Of a stretch of 64,000 bases of DNA, positions 1 through 12,200 are shown in pieces (within the stretch, counting starts at the first letter, position 1; each line of letters starts with the position of its first letter). The notes under the pieces were generated by a model. The model did no database searches, was not told where the DNA came from, and worked only from the letters and a program-made list of their open reading frames with translations. Origin of the DNA: Anthopleura xanthogrammica (Eukaryota > Cnidaria > Anthozoa > Actiniaria > Actiniidae); assembly GCA_964019055.1 (NCBI GenBank), contig OZ025223.1:9369763-9433762 (forward strand). The letters are read 5' to 3'. The position numbers and the translations under genes are program-made.

Positions 1-47
1 TAACTAATCTTTTTTTTTTCCCTATCGTTTTGATATTCATCATGCAG

Positions 48-965
48 ATCGGCCTTGCTGTGGGTGATATTGATTGCATCAAACGAGACGCCACCCTCAA
101 ACGACTCGCAATGCAGGTTGAGTTTGTCGCAGAGATCGAGAACAAATACCCAAGATTCGTGACTCGTCGACACTATATGCCCGTCGTGGTGACTTATCCC
201 AACAGAATAACCTTGATGACGAGGTAATAAAATGTTTTCTTTTATCCATTTATCCATCCAAACCTATCCGTCCGTACATCTTATCCTTCTATTTACTAAT
301 CCCATCCTGTTCATTCATCAACCAATTCATTCCAATCCATCCATCCATCCATCCATCCATCCATCCATCCATCCATCCATCCATCCATCCATCCGTCCGT
401 CCGTCCGTCCGTCCATCCATCCATCCCAACTTATCTCATTCCATCCATCTATTCACAAATCCCATCACATTCATCCATTTCATCCGTCCGTCCATCCATC
501 CATCCATCCACCCATCCATTCATCCCAACTTATCTCATCCCATCCATCTATTCGCTAATCCCATCACATCCATCCATTCATCCATCCATCCATCCTTTAA
601 TTAATTCAAATCGGATGCCCTTCTACTTTAGGATCAGGAGTCAGCTGTTTTCCAAGAGAGTTTCAGCAGAGGAATTATCAACAACAGAAAAGATCGAGGG
701 CGAACATGATCGTGACTTATTTCTATACAGCAAAATCAAAAAGACGCAAAAACAAGTCAAATCTCTCGTCCATGTCATTGAGATGCAAAATCGTCTTCTC
801 AAAACACTGGCCAAGAAAATCGACCCTGACTTCGATAGCATATCCATAGCTGAGGAAGACTTGATTCAAGTTTCTGATACCTTGGTAGACCATCAAGAAG
901 AGGGTGCAGACTACGATGTAGATGATCTTCATGGTAGCCTTGATATGACTAGCAGACGTATATAG
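48..965 (+). CDS. TRPA-family cation channel, last two coding exons (5' part outside window)
   Basis: Exons 48-223 and 632-965 join at a phase-2 intron. The first exon opens right after an acceptor (tttcatcatgcag-like) with IGLAVGDID, the TRPA signature directly after helix S6, then a cytosolic region rich in K/R and E. The second exon gives a lysine-rich heptad segment ([20 protein letters not shown]) typical of the TRPA1 C-terminal coiled coil, an acidic tail and a stop at 963-965. The penultimate exon is 176 nt, exactly the length of the matching exon of the downstream TRPA gene at 12934-13109, and the two translations are about 60% alike by eye. This is therefore the 3' end of a tandem paralogue. 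Known for the family: tetrameric, non-selective, calcium-permeable channel of the plasma membrane gated by chemicals or temperature. Ligand and tissue cannot be read here. Confidence 0.9.
335..600 (+). repeat. CATC tetranucleotide repeat in the last intron of the upstream TRPA gene
   Basis: An imperfect (CATC)n tract with CGTC variants at 392-413. It fills most of intron 224-631 and is interrupted by a text of the type 'cccaacttatctcat'. The same interruption occurs in the equivalent intron of the second TRPA gene (around 13600-13740). Confidence 0.9.
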
Positions 966-1062
966 TTAAGACAGGCAGACTTCAAGGTCAGACTAAACCT
1001 TTTCTCTGTTAATACTACCTTAGAACGAGGTCCTTATAATTATTTTGAGAATTGGCCATAAA

Positions 1063-1068
1063 AATAAA
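1063..1068 (+). promoter_or_regulatory. candidate polyadenylation signal AATAAA for the upstream TRPA gene
   Basis: An AATAAA hexamer lies about 100 bp after the stop codon at 965, in AT-rich sequence. The position fits a short 3' UTR. The cleavage site itself is not visible. Confidence 0.45.
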
Positions 1069-1149
1069 ATGTAGTTCGGCAAAAATATTAATGTATGTAG
1101 CCTGAAATTTGGACACTCTGCTCTGATCTTTGCTGCCCTGTTACGCTTT

Positions 1150-1256
1150 CCATTGCTCTTCTCTCTGATCTTTGCTATTGTTTGACGGTTGCGCGTGAGA
1201 ACGACATATATGGTCTAAAATGAGAAAAAATTACGCCCAAGCTCGAGGTCTGTTTT
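1150..1256. mobile_element. partial copy of foldback family A (non-autonomous element)
   Basis: Contains the central words 'ttgacggttgcgcgtgaga' and 'tggtctaaaatgagaaaa' that recur in the palindromic elements at 8553-8757, 32364-32560 and 33629-33797. Only one arm is clear here. Confidence 0.55.
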
Positions 1257-1854
1257 GAACGACTTTTGTAATAGCTAACCGCGATAACTAGAACCGTGGG
1301 GAATACGTTTTCCCTGCTAGCAGAGTCGCCCATGTAGACGAATCCTGGCAGAGAATGGGAGACTCTGCCGGTCCAGGCCGTTTTCTTTGATATCATTATT
1401 TTTAAACCGGTTTTAACCGGAAAAAGGCAATAGACATGAGCAAATGTAGAACACCGCTTAACATTTTTTTGAGATTATGACAGGGTTGCTAGGTTCTAAG
1501 AGTTCTTTTAAGATTATTGAAATGTTAAAACTAAACACATCAGTAAATTGGAAAACTAGCCGAATAACTGCCTTGTTTAAGTTTCTGAAGTTGCCGCAAA
1601 AATCGCCATTATAATGGTGTCTTTAGATAGTACTCGTTGAAGCTTTGCGGATTTTTGAATAATGGGAATCAGAATTACGTCACAGGTCTGACGATGCACT
1701 CTTTCGTTGTGCGTGCGTTCATTCGTCCGTGAGGATGTCATCACGTAAACAGCTGAGTTAAAACCCAGGAGTTCTCTCTACGGTGCCGAAAAATGGCCAC
1801 AGTAATTTTCAATTAGGAATTATCACACCAGGAAATCTTGGTTTAATGACATAG

Positions 1855-4800
1855 ATGATGAAGAACGGCATGGAGAATGAAGCGTTTGTGAAAATGGATG
1901 ACAAGAACTCAACTCCAGGGTCAACGCCTGTACTAGAAAAGAAAAATTGGAAAGTTAGAGTCAAGCAAATTTCGATGGAGTTGAGTGAACTAACCAAACA
2001 TACTCGCTATAATCGTGGTCAAAGTCGCGAAAACCGAATCCATTTAGCTCTTCAAAACGAGAATATTTCGACGCTGGAAACCGAGATAGGGAAGGCAACT
2101 GAAGAGCATGATGATATAGATGGTCTAGATCACCAAGGTTTCGCAGCTTTGCATCATACTACGAGATGCAACAGAATCGATGTAGTCAAGATCCTTCTGA
2201 AGAATGGTGCTGATGTAGATGTTCGTACTAAACAAGATTCTAATACTCCTTTACACATTGCTTCAAGGTCAGTACTTATTCCTTTGCTTTGACCTAAGAA
2301 ACACAGCCATCTTCGCCCTGTATATTTTCCTAAATTCTTACATGCAAGGTTAAATAAATATAAGAATCAATTATTATGCATTTTGCCGTCAAAATTGTAG
2401 TTGTTGAGAAATTTGTTTATTTAATTTTGATTTTCTAGTCTTGTTACATTGTTGTTCGAAGTTCGAAGGCATATAAACTCATCCTTAAACTTGCTAAAGA
2501 ATGTTGAAAATTCTTCTTTTTTTCAAGAAATTTCATAAAATTGCAAAAAAAAAAACTTATAAATTTATCGTTTGTAATGATGTAAATTGTGAAAAAAGCC
2601 TTTATACCTGACGTACAACTCATAAACTTTGTCTTAATTATTCATTGCATGAACGAGCATTCTGTAAGTCAAGTGTCTTTTCAAGATTACTCGTTCGTGC
2701 GTTCAACCATGAATAATTGCTATTTAAATGTTACTTTTGATAAAAACTTTGTCTCAGAATGATTTTTTTTTCGTATTGTCGTTTTACCTCCCTTCAATTT
2801 ACAATTAAACTAGAATATTTGCCTACTCTGAAGCTCAACTACAAAAAAAAAACTATTAATTAATGGTTCATTGTTCGGTTTTAAGAGCGACTGTCTGTAA
2901 AAATCGACCAAAATCGACTTTTCGCGGCACAAGTGAAAAAATCGATTTCGCTCATATTTTGTTTATTGATAGCCCTTAGCATGAAATACATCCTGGTGTT
3001 TTTAGTTTTGAAAAATTTTACTTGGTTCCCGAGAAATGTACAAAAATCGATTTCGGCCCTACACATCGAAAAAATGACCGCTGAGATCAAGGAATTTAGT
3101 GTAAGAATAAGCGCATCGTACAGCTAAATCACTTATCTATATTTTTGGTCAGCTTTTTTTATCGAAAAAATAGATATTCCTCTTCCTTTTAGTTGTATTT
3201 ATTTTAGAATATTTGGCGTTTTAAGATCCGAAAAAAAATATTTACTAAGCTCATTATTTCCAAAGTTCACAAATGCAAATTAAGGCCTTCAAATACGGCT
3301 TATAAAAACTATGTGCTCTTTTTCCAAATCATAAAAAATCTCCACCCAGAGGATTATCTAATGTATTTCTATCAGAATCGAAAGAAAAATCTTTGGGCAA
3401 ATCATTTTTACTGTTCCATTGAGGACGCTTTTCTGTCCCTATTTGACGACAATTCGAAGATGCAAATTGTGGCCTCGTAATATCGGCGTAAAAATATATG
3501 TGCTCTTATTCCAAATCATTAAAAACCTACACCCAAAGAATTATCTAATGTATCTCTATTTGTATAGGAAATCACATGGTTTCGAGTGCACTTTGGAATA
3601 AATTTGCACGAGCGGGTTTTCAAAGAGCTCAAAATTGCACGAGCCCGATAGGGCGAGTGCTATTTGAGCTTTTTGAAAACCCGCGAGTGCAAATTTATTC
3701 CAAAGTGCACGAGAAAACCATGCGATTTCTTGTTAATAATATAGATGCAAAAATTTCGAACCAAAATTCCTTGTTTATTAATATTCATGCTCATAAATAT
3801 TCATAGAGTGTTGATCAAATGTGTGTTTTTCAAGAGCTCATTGAGCGCGCGCTCAATGACGTGAGATAGCGTCAGCAGCGCGCGCTCTTCAACTGAAACC
3901 GACAAAATATTTATTCAAAAACAAACAAAATCACCAACTTTTTAGCCGTTTTCACCGCTTAAACTTGTTCCTTCGCGATCAGAAAATGCATAGTCTTGAT
4001 GCTTGATAATGTTATCAACAGCAGAATCAAAAAAAATTTGGTTTCAAGACCGTTTTCGGATAATGTAATTTGCACCGGTGTTTCAAGTTTTTGCACTGGT
4101 GTTTCACGTTTTTGCACTGGTGTTTCAGGGAAACTGCACTGCTTTAAACCAATCAGAAGTGAGAAATTTTTGCATCTATATTATTAGAATCAAAAGAAAA
4201 TTCTCTGGACAAATCATTTAAACTGTTCTGTTGGGGTCTTTTTACAATCCCTATTGGCGACCATTTCAACTGTAAACAACTTGTTGCGTTACCTCCATCG
4301 GCGTGACTTGAAGTGACTTGAACTAATAAGATTCTATTCTTTCGATAAAAAATGCCGACTAAAAATATTAGAAAAGTGATTTAGCTGTACGATGCGCTTA
4401 TTTTTACACTAAGTTCCGTGATCTTAGCGGTCATTTTTTCGATGGGTAGGGCCGAAATCGATTTTTGTAAATTTCTCGGGAACCAAGTAAAATTATTCGA
4501 AACTAAAAACACCAGGATGTATTTCATACTAAGGGCTATCAATAAACAAAATATGAGCGAAATCGATTTTTTTACTTGTGCCAATGTTTGGTCGATTTTT
4601 ACAGAAAGTCGCTCTTAATACTTTACTCTAGTACTTTTGAAAACTATATTATTTATATTAGTATTATATATGAATAAATAAAGCCTATAATTTTTGATTT
4701 TAAAATTTAAATTATAAACTTAAAATCTAACGTTTTCGAATAACTATTAGGAATATTATTACCGCATTATAGGAAATTAACGCTCAACGAAACTATTAAA

Positions 4801-6223
4801 GTATTGGATATTAGAGCGACTTAAATTAACGGGAACTGAAAAAAGATATACTTTCAAAAAAAAAAATTACTGCGAAAGACAAGCAGAAATTTTCGTTTAA
4901 ATGAATTTAACGCGATGGAAATATAATGATGAACCTGTGTCAACACCATTTTTTCTAACGTCATGTTTTGCTTAGATGGAGCTGTGATATTCATTTTTAA
5001 GTTGATATAAAATTTCAAAAGCAGATTGCAGATGATGATGATGATGGTAGTGATGGTGGTGATGATGATGATGGTAGTGATGGTGGTGATGATGATGATG
5101 ATGGTAGTGATGGTGGTGATGATGATGGTAGTAGTGATGGTGGTGATGATGATGATGATGGTGGTGATGATGATGATGATGGTAGTGATGGTGGTGATGA
5201 TGATGATGATGGTAGTGATGGTGGTGATGATGATGATGATGGTAGTGATGGTGGTGATGATGATGATGATGGTAGTGATGGTGGTGATGATGATGATGAT
5301 GGTAGTGATGGTGGTGATGATGATGATGGTAGTGATGGTGGTGATGATGATGATGGTAGTGATGGTGATGATGATGATGATGGTAGTGATGGTGGTGATG
5401 ATGATGATGATGGTAGTGATGGTGGTGATGATGATGATGATGGTAGTGATGGTGGTGATGATGATGGTAGTAGTGATGGTGGTGATGATGATGATGATGG
5501 TAGTGATGGTGGTGATGATGATGATGATGGTAGTGATGGTGGTGATGATGATGATGATGGTAGTGATGGTGGTGATGATGATGATGATGGTAGTGATGGT
5601 GGTGATGATGATGATGATGGTAGTGATGGTGGTGATGATGATGATGATGGTAGTGATGGTGGTGATGATGATGGTAGTAGTGATGGTGGTGATGATGATG
5701 ATGATGGTAGTGATGGTGGTGATGATGATGATGATGGTAGTGATGGTGGTGATGATGATGGTAGTAGTGATGGTGGTGATGATGATGATGATGGTAGTGA
5801 TGGTGGTGATGATGATGGTGGTAGTGATGGTGGTGATGATGATGATGGTAGTGATGGTGGTGATGATGATGGTGGTAGTGATGGTGGTGATGATGATGAT
5901 GGTAGTGATGGTGATGATTGTAGTGATGGTGGGGATGATGGTGGTGATGGTGGTGATGATGATCATGATGGTGATGGTGGTGGTAATGATGATGGTAGTG
6001 ATGGTGGTGATGATGGTGGTGGTGGTGGTGATGATGGTGGTGATGATGATGATGATGATGGTGATGATGGTAGTGATGGTGGTGATGATGGTGGTGGTGG
6101 TGATGATGGTGGTGATGATGATCATGATGGTGATGGTGAAGGTAATGATGATGATAGTGATGGTGATGATGATGATGATTAAAATCATTGCTATTATTAT
6201 AATAATAAATGTTGTTGTTATCA

Positions 6224-6260
<37 letters not shown>

Positions 6261-9200
6261 CATTATTATTATTATTATTACTATTGGTAGTAATAATAGT
6301 GGTATAGTGGTAGAAGTAGTAGTACCATTATCATCCACAGAACTGAGACAATACTTGTTTAATCAAGGTTTTTTCTCATTCAATAGATTTGGTTGGTTAG
6401 AAGTGATTAAAATTCTCCTCGACAACGGTGCTGACCCAACGAAACAGAACGCAAACGGCAGCACTGCCCTTCATCTGGCATGCAGGAAAAGCAACTTAGA
6501 AGTAATAGCTCTACTTCTGAATCAACCGAGGGTAGATGTCAACGCAAGAGACAAGCTAAAATTAACGCCGTTACATCTTGCTGGAGCTCAAGGATGTCCA
6601 AAAATATTCGAAATGCTGGTAAATCATGGAGCGGATGTGTTTGCGTTGGCTTCAGACCAAACGACGCCACTTCACATGGCAATTGCTAATGGCAATGATA
6701 AAGGTGGTGGTAACTGTGAACCAAAAGGAATATTGCCAAAAGGTAAATGTCTTGAATAAAAAGTTGTGTATCTTCCCATAGGGCTTGAAGTAGTTGTAGT
6801 GAATGACAGCTTGACAGTCATAATGTTAACAGAGTCGACAACAACAGCAACAACAGCAGAAGAAGAAATAACATCAATAAGAACAATGGAAACAATGAAA
6901 ACAAAAGCAAAAAACAGCAGCAACAGCAACAACAACAGCAGAAACAGAAACAACAACAACAATAGCAGAAACAACAACAACAACAACTGCAGAAACAGCA
7001 ACAACAGCAGAAACAGCAACAACACAACAACAACAGAAACAACAACAACAACAACAGCAGAAACATCAACACCAGCAACAACAGCAGAAACAGCAACAGC
7101 AGCCACAACAGCAGAAACAGCAATACCAGCCACAACAGCAGAAACAGCAACAACAGCAGAAACAGCAATACCAGCAACACCAGCAACAGCAGAAACAGCA
7201 ACACCAGCAACAGCAACAACAACAGCACCACTAACAACAACAATAACAACAATTGCAACAACAACTGCAACAACAGCAGCAACAACAGAAGCAGCAACCA
7301 ACAGTAACGAAAGCGGCATCAAAACCAGAAGCAGCTGCAGTAATAACAACAACAATACTTCAAGGGTGACAGTTTTTCAAGTCAACTCCCACAGACTAAA
7401 ACACTCAACTCACATTCCATTTACGACCCTAGTTTCGACCCAAATCACTTTTCTGTAACCAATCATTTGTTTTAACTGTAGTTGTGGCTCAAAGCAGCCG
7501 AAACATCGATGACATCATCACATCACGAGACATGGACGGCAACACACTCCTACACACCTGTGCTCTGACAAAATGCCTGGGAATGGCTAAGACGATCATC
7601 GAGCTCGGTGCAGATGTGAACTCGTTGAACACTAAACTTGGAAGGACACCACTTAACATGGCTTGTGCGATGGGCAATCTGGAGATGGCAAAGATGTTGG
7701 TGGAAATGAAGGCAAATTTACAACTCAAGGACTTTAGCGGCCAAACTCCTTTGCACAAGTACGAATGGTTCCTCTGAAGAGCGTGTGTGTAAAGGCGCGG
7801 AAATACGAGCAACAAAATCGTGCAACCTGCTTGTCGCGCAACGTTGTTGCGTTGCAAGTTGCAGAGTGCATTTTGCTAGTATTAGCACCCGGTGCAACAA
7901 CAACATTTTGTGGCGCGACTTTGTTGCAGAAGTAGCTAGACGCGCTTTCTCCTCTCTGCGAACACGGGAATTTGTTGCGCTTGGGGTGGTAATACAAGCA
8001 ACATATGTAACTTGCAACGCAACAATGTTGATACGATTATCTCTTGGGGTCAGTGGGGAGTGTTACTCTCATGCAACATGCATGTATTTTGGAGGAAATG
8101 TGATGATGATGTTGGTGATACAAATGACGTAAATATAAGTTATGATTAAGATTCGTCTAATTCTGTCAAATTACCTCTCAGGGCTGCAATGTTTGGTCAC
8201 GTTCATATCATAGAGTATCTCCTTGATTGCGGTGCTGACGTGGACCCATGTGACAAGTCTAACCAAACCCCATTCCTGGTAGCCGTTACAAGTAGTAAAA
8301 CAAATACCAATACTGTGAAACTGTTGCTCAAAAGAGGAGCACAAATCATAGCCAACGATGGATACTTGAAAAATTGCTTCCATCTGGCAATTGAGAATCA
8401 AAACATCGACATAGTTAACTTGTTACTTGAGTATGACTCGGCACTCGACAATCTGAATAGTCCTGATGTACAAGAAAGACTTCCTCTCCACTATGCAGCG
8501 ATGTGTGAGGATGTTAAGGTAAAGTGTTTTTCAAACGTAGAAATTAAGTTTCATAGACCTCTCTACCTTGGGCGTATCGTTTTCCCATTTCAGACCATGT
8601 GTCTTTCCCTCGAGTATCATTTCTTTGTTTAGCGGTTGCGCATGAGAAGACACACATGAATATGGATGCAACTCAAACAAAGAATCTTATTCTCAAGAGA
8701 ATGACACGTGGTCTGAAATAGGAAAACATTACATCCACGCTAAAGAGGTCTATTAGAACTACATTTTAGGGCACCAGCAGCACTATCATCATCTCAACAT
8801 CATCTTGATTATCCGTTACCAACTGGCATCATGATCATTGCTGAGTAATCAACAAAAACAATAGTATAATCATAGTCATTGTCTACTTCATCAATTCTCA
8901 ATATCTTTATTATGACCGTACTTTCATCGCCATCAACAATTTCTTGTTTCGTTGGCAGGGTTTAAAGGCTCTCTTAACGAAACAATATCGCTTAAACTTC
9001 CAAGACGAAGATCAAAAAACTGCCCTGTACCTGGCGGCCGAACATGACCGAGCCGAACATGTAGAGGCCCTGGGACTTGCTGGTTCATCTGTTCATGAAC
9101 GAAGCGAAGAAGGAAAAACGCCCCTGCATGTTGCAGCTTGTAATGGCAACAGGTGAGGAAAACAGCAATTCATTGTGCTTTGCGTGGCTTAGCGTCCATT

Positions 9201-12200
9201 GTTAAGGATTATTAAGGTGGAGCTCTCTAGGCCACTGAGCTGCAGGAACTCGTATGATCGAGCTTGGTCTATGATGATGGTATTAGCCAGTACACTTAGG
9301 ATTCGATTGTTGAAAAATCTTCATTCAACAACTAAGATGAATTAAGTATTTGGTGTTTTTGTTGCTTGGTTAATGTATTAGGAGTTAATTAAAGATGTTG
9401 TTTCATCTGCGCTAAGATTTGTATTTAATTGAACCAAGCTTTCGGCCTAAGCGGCCATCTTCAGGGTTCTGAAAGCGCACGCATTAGGAGTTGTTATTTG
9501 TTTCTTCGAACAAATTTTATTATTCATCTTATTTATAAGTCAGCTATTCATGGATACCTTTAGACGTCTGTGGTATAGGTTATAAATCTGTTATGTCTGT
9601 TAGCCAAGGTGGCTGACACTGTTTCTTTGCATTGGGGTGGATCTATTGAGATCAAGAATTATAGGGGAACATTGTATCAACCTATGACTAAAGGTGCACC
9701 CGAAGTCAATAAAGGAATTGTAATATTTTTAAAAGCATGTGTTTTCTTGAATAGGAAAGTTTGCAAGGTATTGATCAAGCTTGGTGCAGACATCAATAGC
9801 CACGATGGCAAAGGGCAAACCCCTCTTATGTGTGCTGCCTTTGAAGGTTGTGCAAAGACATGCAAGACGATACTTGAAAATAACGCCAATATGGACGATA
9901 CAAGCAATGATGGCGAGACAGCTCTACTGATTGCAGTACGTCACAATAATGGCTCGGTTGTGGAGATGTTGATGGATCTTGGTGTTAATGTAAATTGTCG
10001 TAAATATAATGGGATGGGAGTTGTTGAGATGGCGGCAAAGTGGAATGCTTTGGATGCTGTCAAAGCTGTTTGTCGTAATAAAAGGTAACAGTGTTACTAC
10101 GAATTTCAAGTTAATGTTTTCATGCTTGTTATTAATCATTCTCTCTATCTTGTTGCTCTGTTCTCCTCTTTCTTCTCCTCCTCCTCCTCATCATCTTTTT
10201 CGCAGACATGATCACCATCATCGTAATTATACTGTTAGCTTCTCCTTGTTTCAGATGGCGAGAAGTACTCGAAAACTGTGAAGCCCCTAACGGTTGGCGT
10301 CCTATGCAAATCCTCATCATCGCCTTCCCCGAGGCAGCAACAATCATAATGAACAAATGTATTAAAAAGCCAGACCACATGAACCCACAACACCACGACT
10401 ATACCGTTGAGTATGACTTTACACTCCTCGACCCAGGCCCTGACGATCCAGCTTTACCAAAGGGTAAACGGTACTTTGCACCGCTGACCATGTCTGAGCA
10501 TTGCCGACGCGATCTACTCTTACATCCGCTGACCCAAGCCCTTTTGAAACGCAAGTGGAATTCATTTGGAAGTTACATATTTTACTTCAGTTTTTTCACC
10601 TATATGGTGTTCCTGGTTGCCTACACCTATTTTATCGTCACGGAAAGAAATCAGTCAAAAGTGATGACGGATTTCGGTCATAGAAATACTACTGCCAAGA
10701 TGTCTGATTTGTACGAAGTATCGGGCAATAAATATGCCATGGCTTTGATGATCCTCGTCTTCGTCGTGTTACATATTGCAAGGGAGGTTGTGCAAATGTT
10801 AACACAAGGACGATCCTACTTCAAAGATGTGAGTAGCAAGAATTTTTATTCACTGGTTTCTTATTCTCAACTTTGAGGGACACTTTGCATAAATGCAATA
10901 GCTTGTTATCCCTCACTGATCATGAAAACTATTGTGTTTATGCAAAGTGGCCCTCACATTTGATGCAAATGAGCCAAATCGAAATGCTTTATGGGTCGTA
11001 AGAAAGCAGCACATAGAACAGATTTCGTATGAGTGTGAAAAGTAACGGCACGGTTACGGCGCGGCGCGGACACTGCACCGAATGTCGAATATTTTCATAC
11101 ACGGCACGGTACTGACACGGTCACGGTAAAGCGCGATCAGTGCCGTAAGTTTTTTTATAGTCATACGAAAAATGTTTACATCGAGTGTATTACGTTTTAT
11201 GAAGTATTTTGTTTTTATTGATCAGATGGCAAACCTTCTTGAGTGGACGTTGTACACTTCAGCAACTCTCTTCTTGATTCCATACATCGCTTCTGCTGAC
11301 ATGGTGGATTTTCTCTTCGGGTCCATCAATGATCCATACTCGTGGTGGCTCATTGCAGTCATATCCATATATGTGGGCTTTCTCAATTTTGTTCTTTTCC
11401 TCCGTCGCTTTGACTTGTTTGGCATCTACATTTCGATGTTTCTTGAAGTGTTTCGGAGTGTTCTAAAAGTGATGTTGATATTCATGGAGCTCATTTCAGC
11501 CTTTGCTATTGCCTTCTACATTCTTTTCAAAGAGCAGGTAAGTTATAATACATTTTAAATTTAATATTGATATTTTTCCTTTCGTCTTCATCGTTTTCTT
11601 TGTCTTCTTTTTCCTTCCTCTCTATTCCCTTGTCCTTGTCCTTGTCCTTGTCCTTGTCCTTGTCCTTGTCCTTGTCCTTGTCCTTGTCCTTGTCCTTGTC
11701 CTTGTCCTTGTCCTTGTCCTTGTCCTTGTCCTTGTCCTTGTCCTTGTCCTTGTCCTTGTCCTTGTCCTTGTCCTTGTCCTTGTCCTTGTCCTTGTCCTTG
11801 TCCTTGTCCTTGTCCTTGTCCTTGTCCTTGTCCTTGTCAGGTGTCCTTGTCAGGTGCCCCGTGTCCCGTGTCCCGTGTCCCGTGTCCCGTGTCCCGTGTC
11901 CCGTGTCCCGTGTCCCGTGTCCCGTGTCCCGTGTTCCGTGTATGTCCCTGTCCTCGTCTTCCTCCTCTCTTCTCTTTCTCTCTCTCCCCCCTTATTCACC
12001 TCCTCCTTATTGTCCTGCCTATTTGATGAATCGTATATCTTTCTTTTTCTATAGCCTACTTTCAGTTCACTCGAACGTGCCTATCTCAAGACGACAGTAA
12101 TGACTTTAGGAGAGATAGATTTCACTTCAACATTTGTCGAATCCTTGGGAGGAAATAGCAAAGGAAGCCCAGAAAATCCTTATCCTCAAGTTGCTCTCGT

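Larger units (their letters stand above)
966..1854. other. spacer between tandem TRPA genes
   Basis: Holds the 3' flank of the first TRPA gene, a partial copy of an interspersed foldback element (about 1150-1256) and the presumed promoter and 5' UTR of the second TRPA gene. No TATA box or other core element could be assigned, and no coding exon was seen. Confidence 0.6.

Noticed and set aside
2881..4618. Paired 64-69-residue ORFs resembling each other (2881-3090 and 4418-4618)
   Set aside because: They are the two arms of one inverted repeat, with no independent evidence of coding.
4854..6338. 494-residue Ile/Thr-rich minus-strand ORF
   Set aside because: Antisense reading of the GAT array in TRPA intron 1. 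Trinucleotide repeats lack stops; there is no domain.
6672..7458. Ala/Val-, Leu- and Thr/Asn-rich ORFs on both strands
   Set aside because: Alternative frames of the CAA/CAG array in TRPA intron 2.
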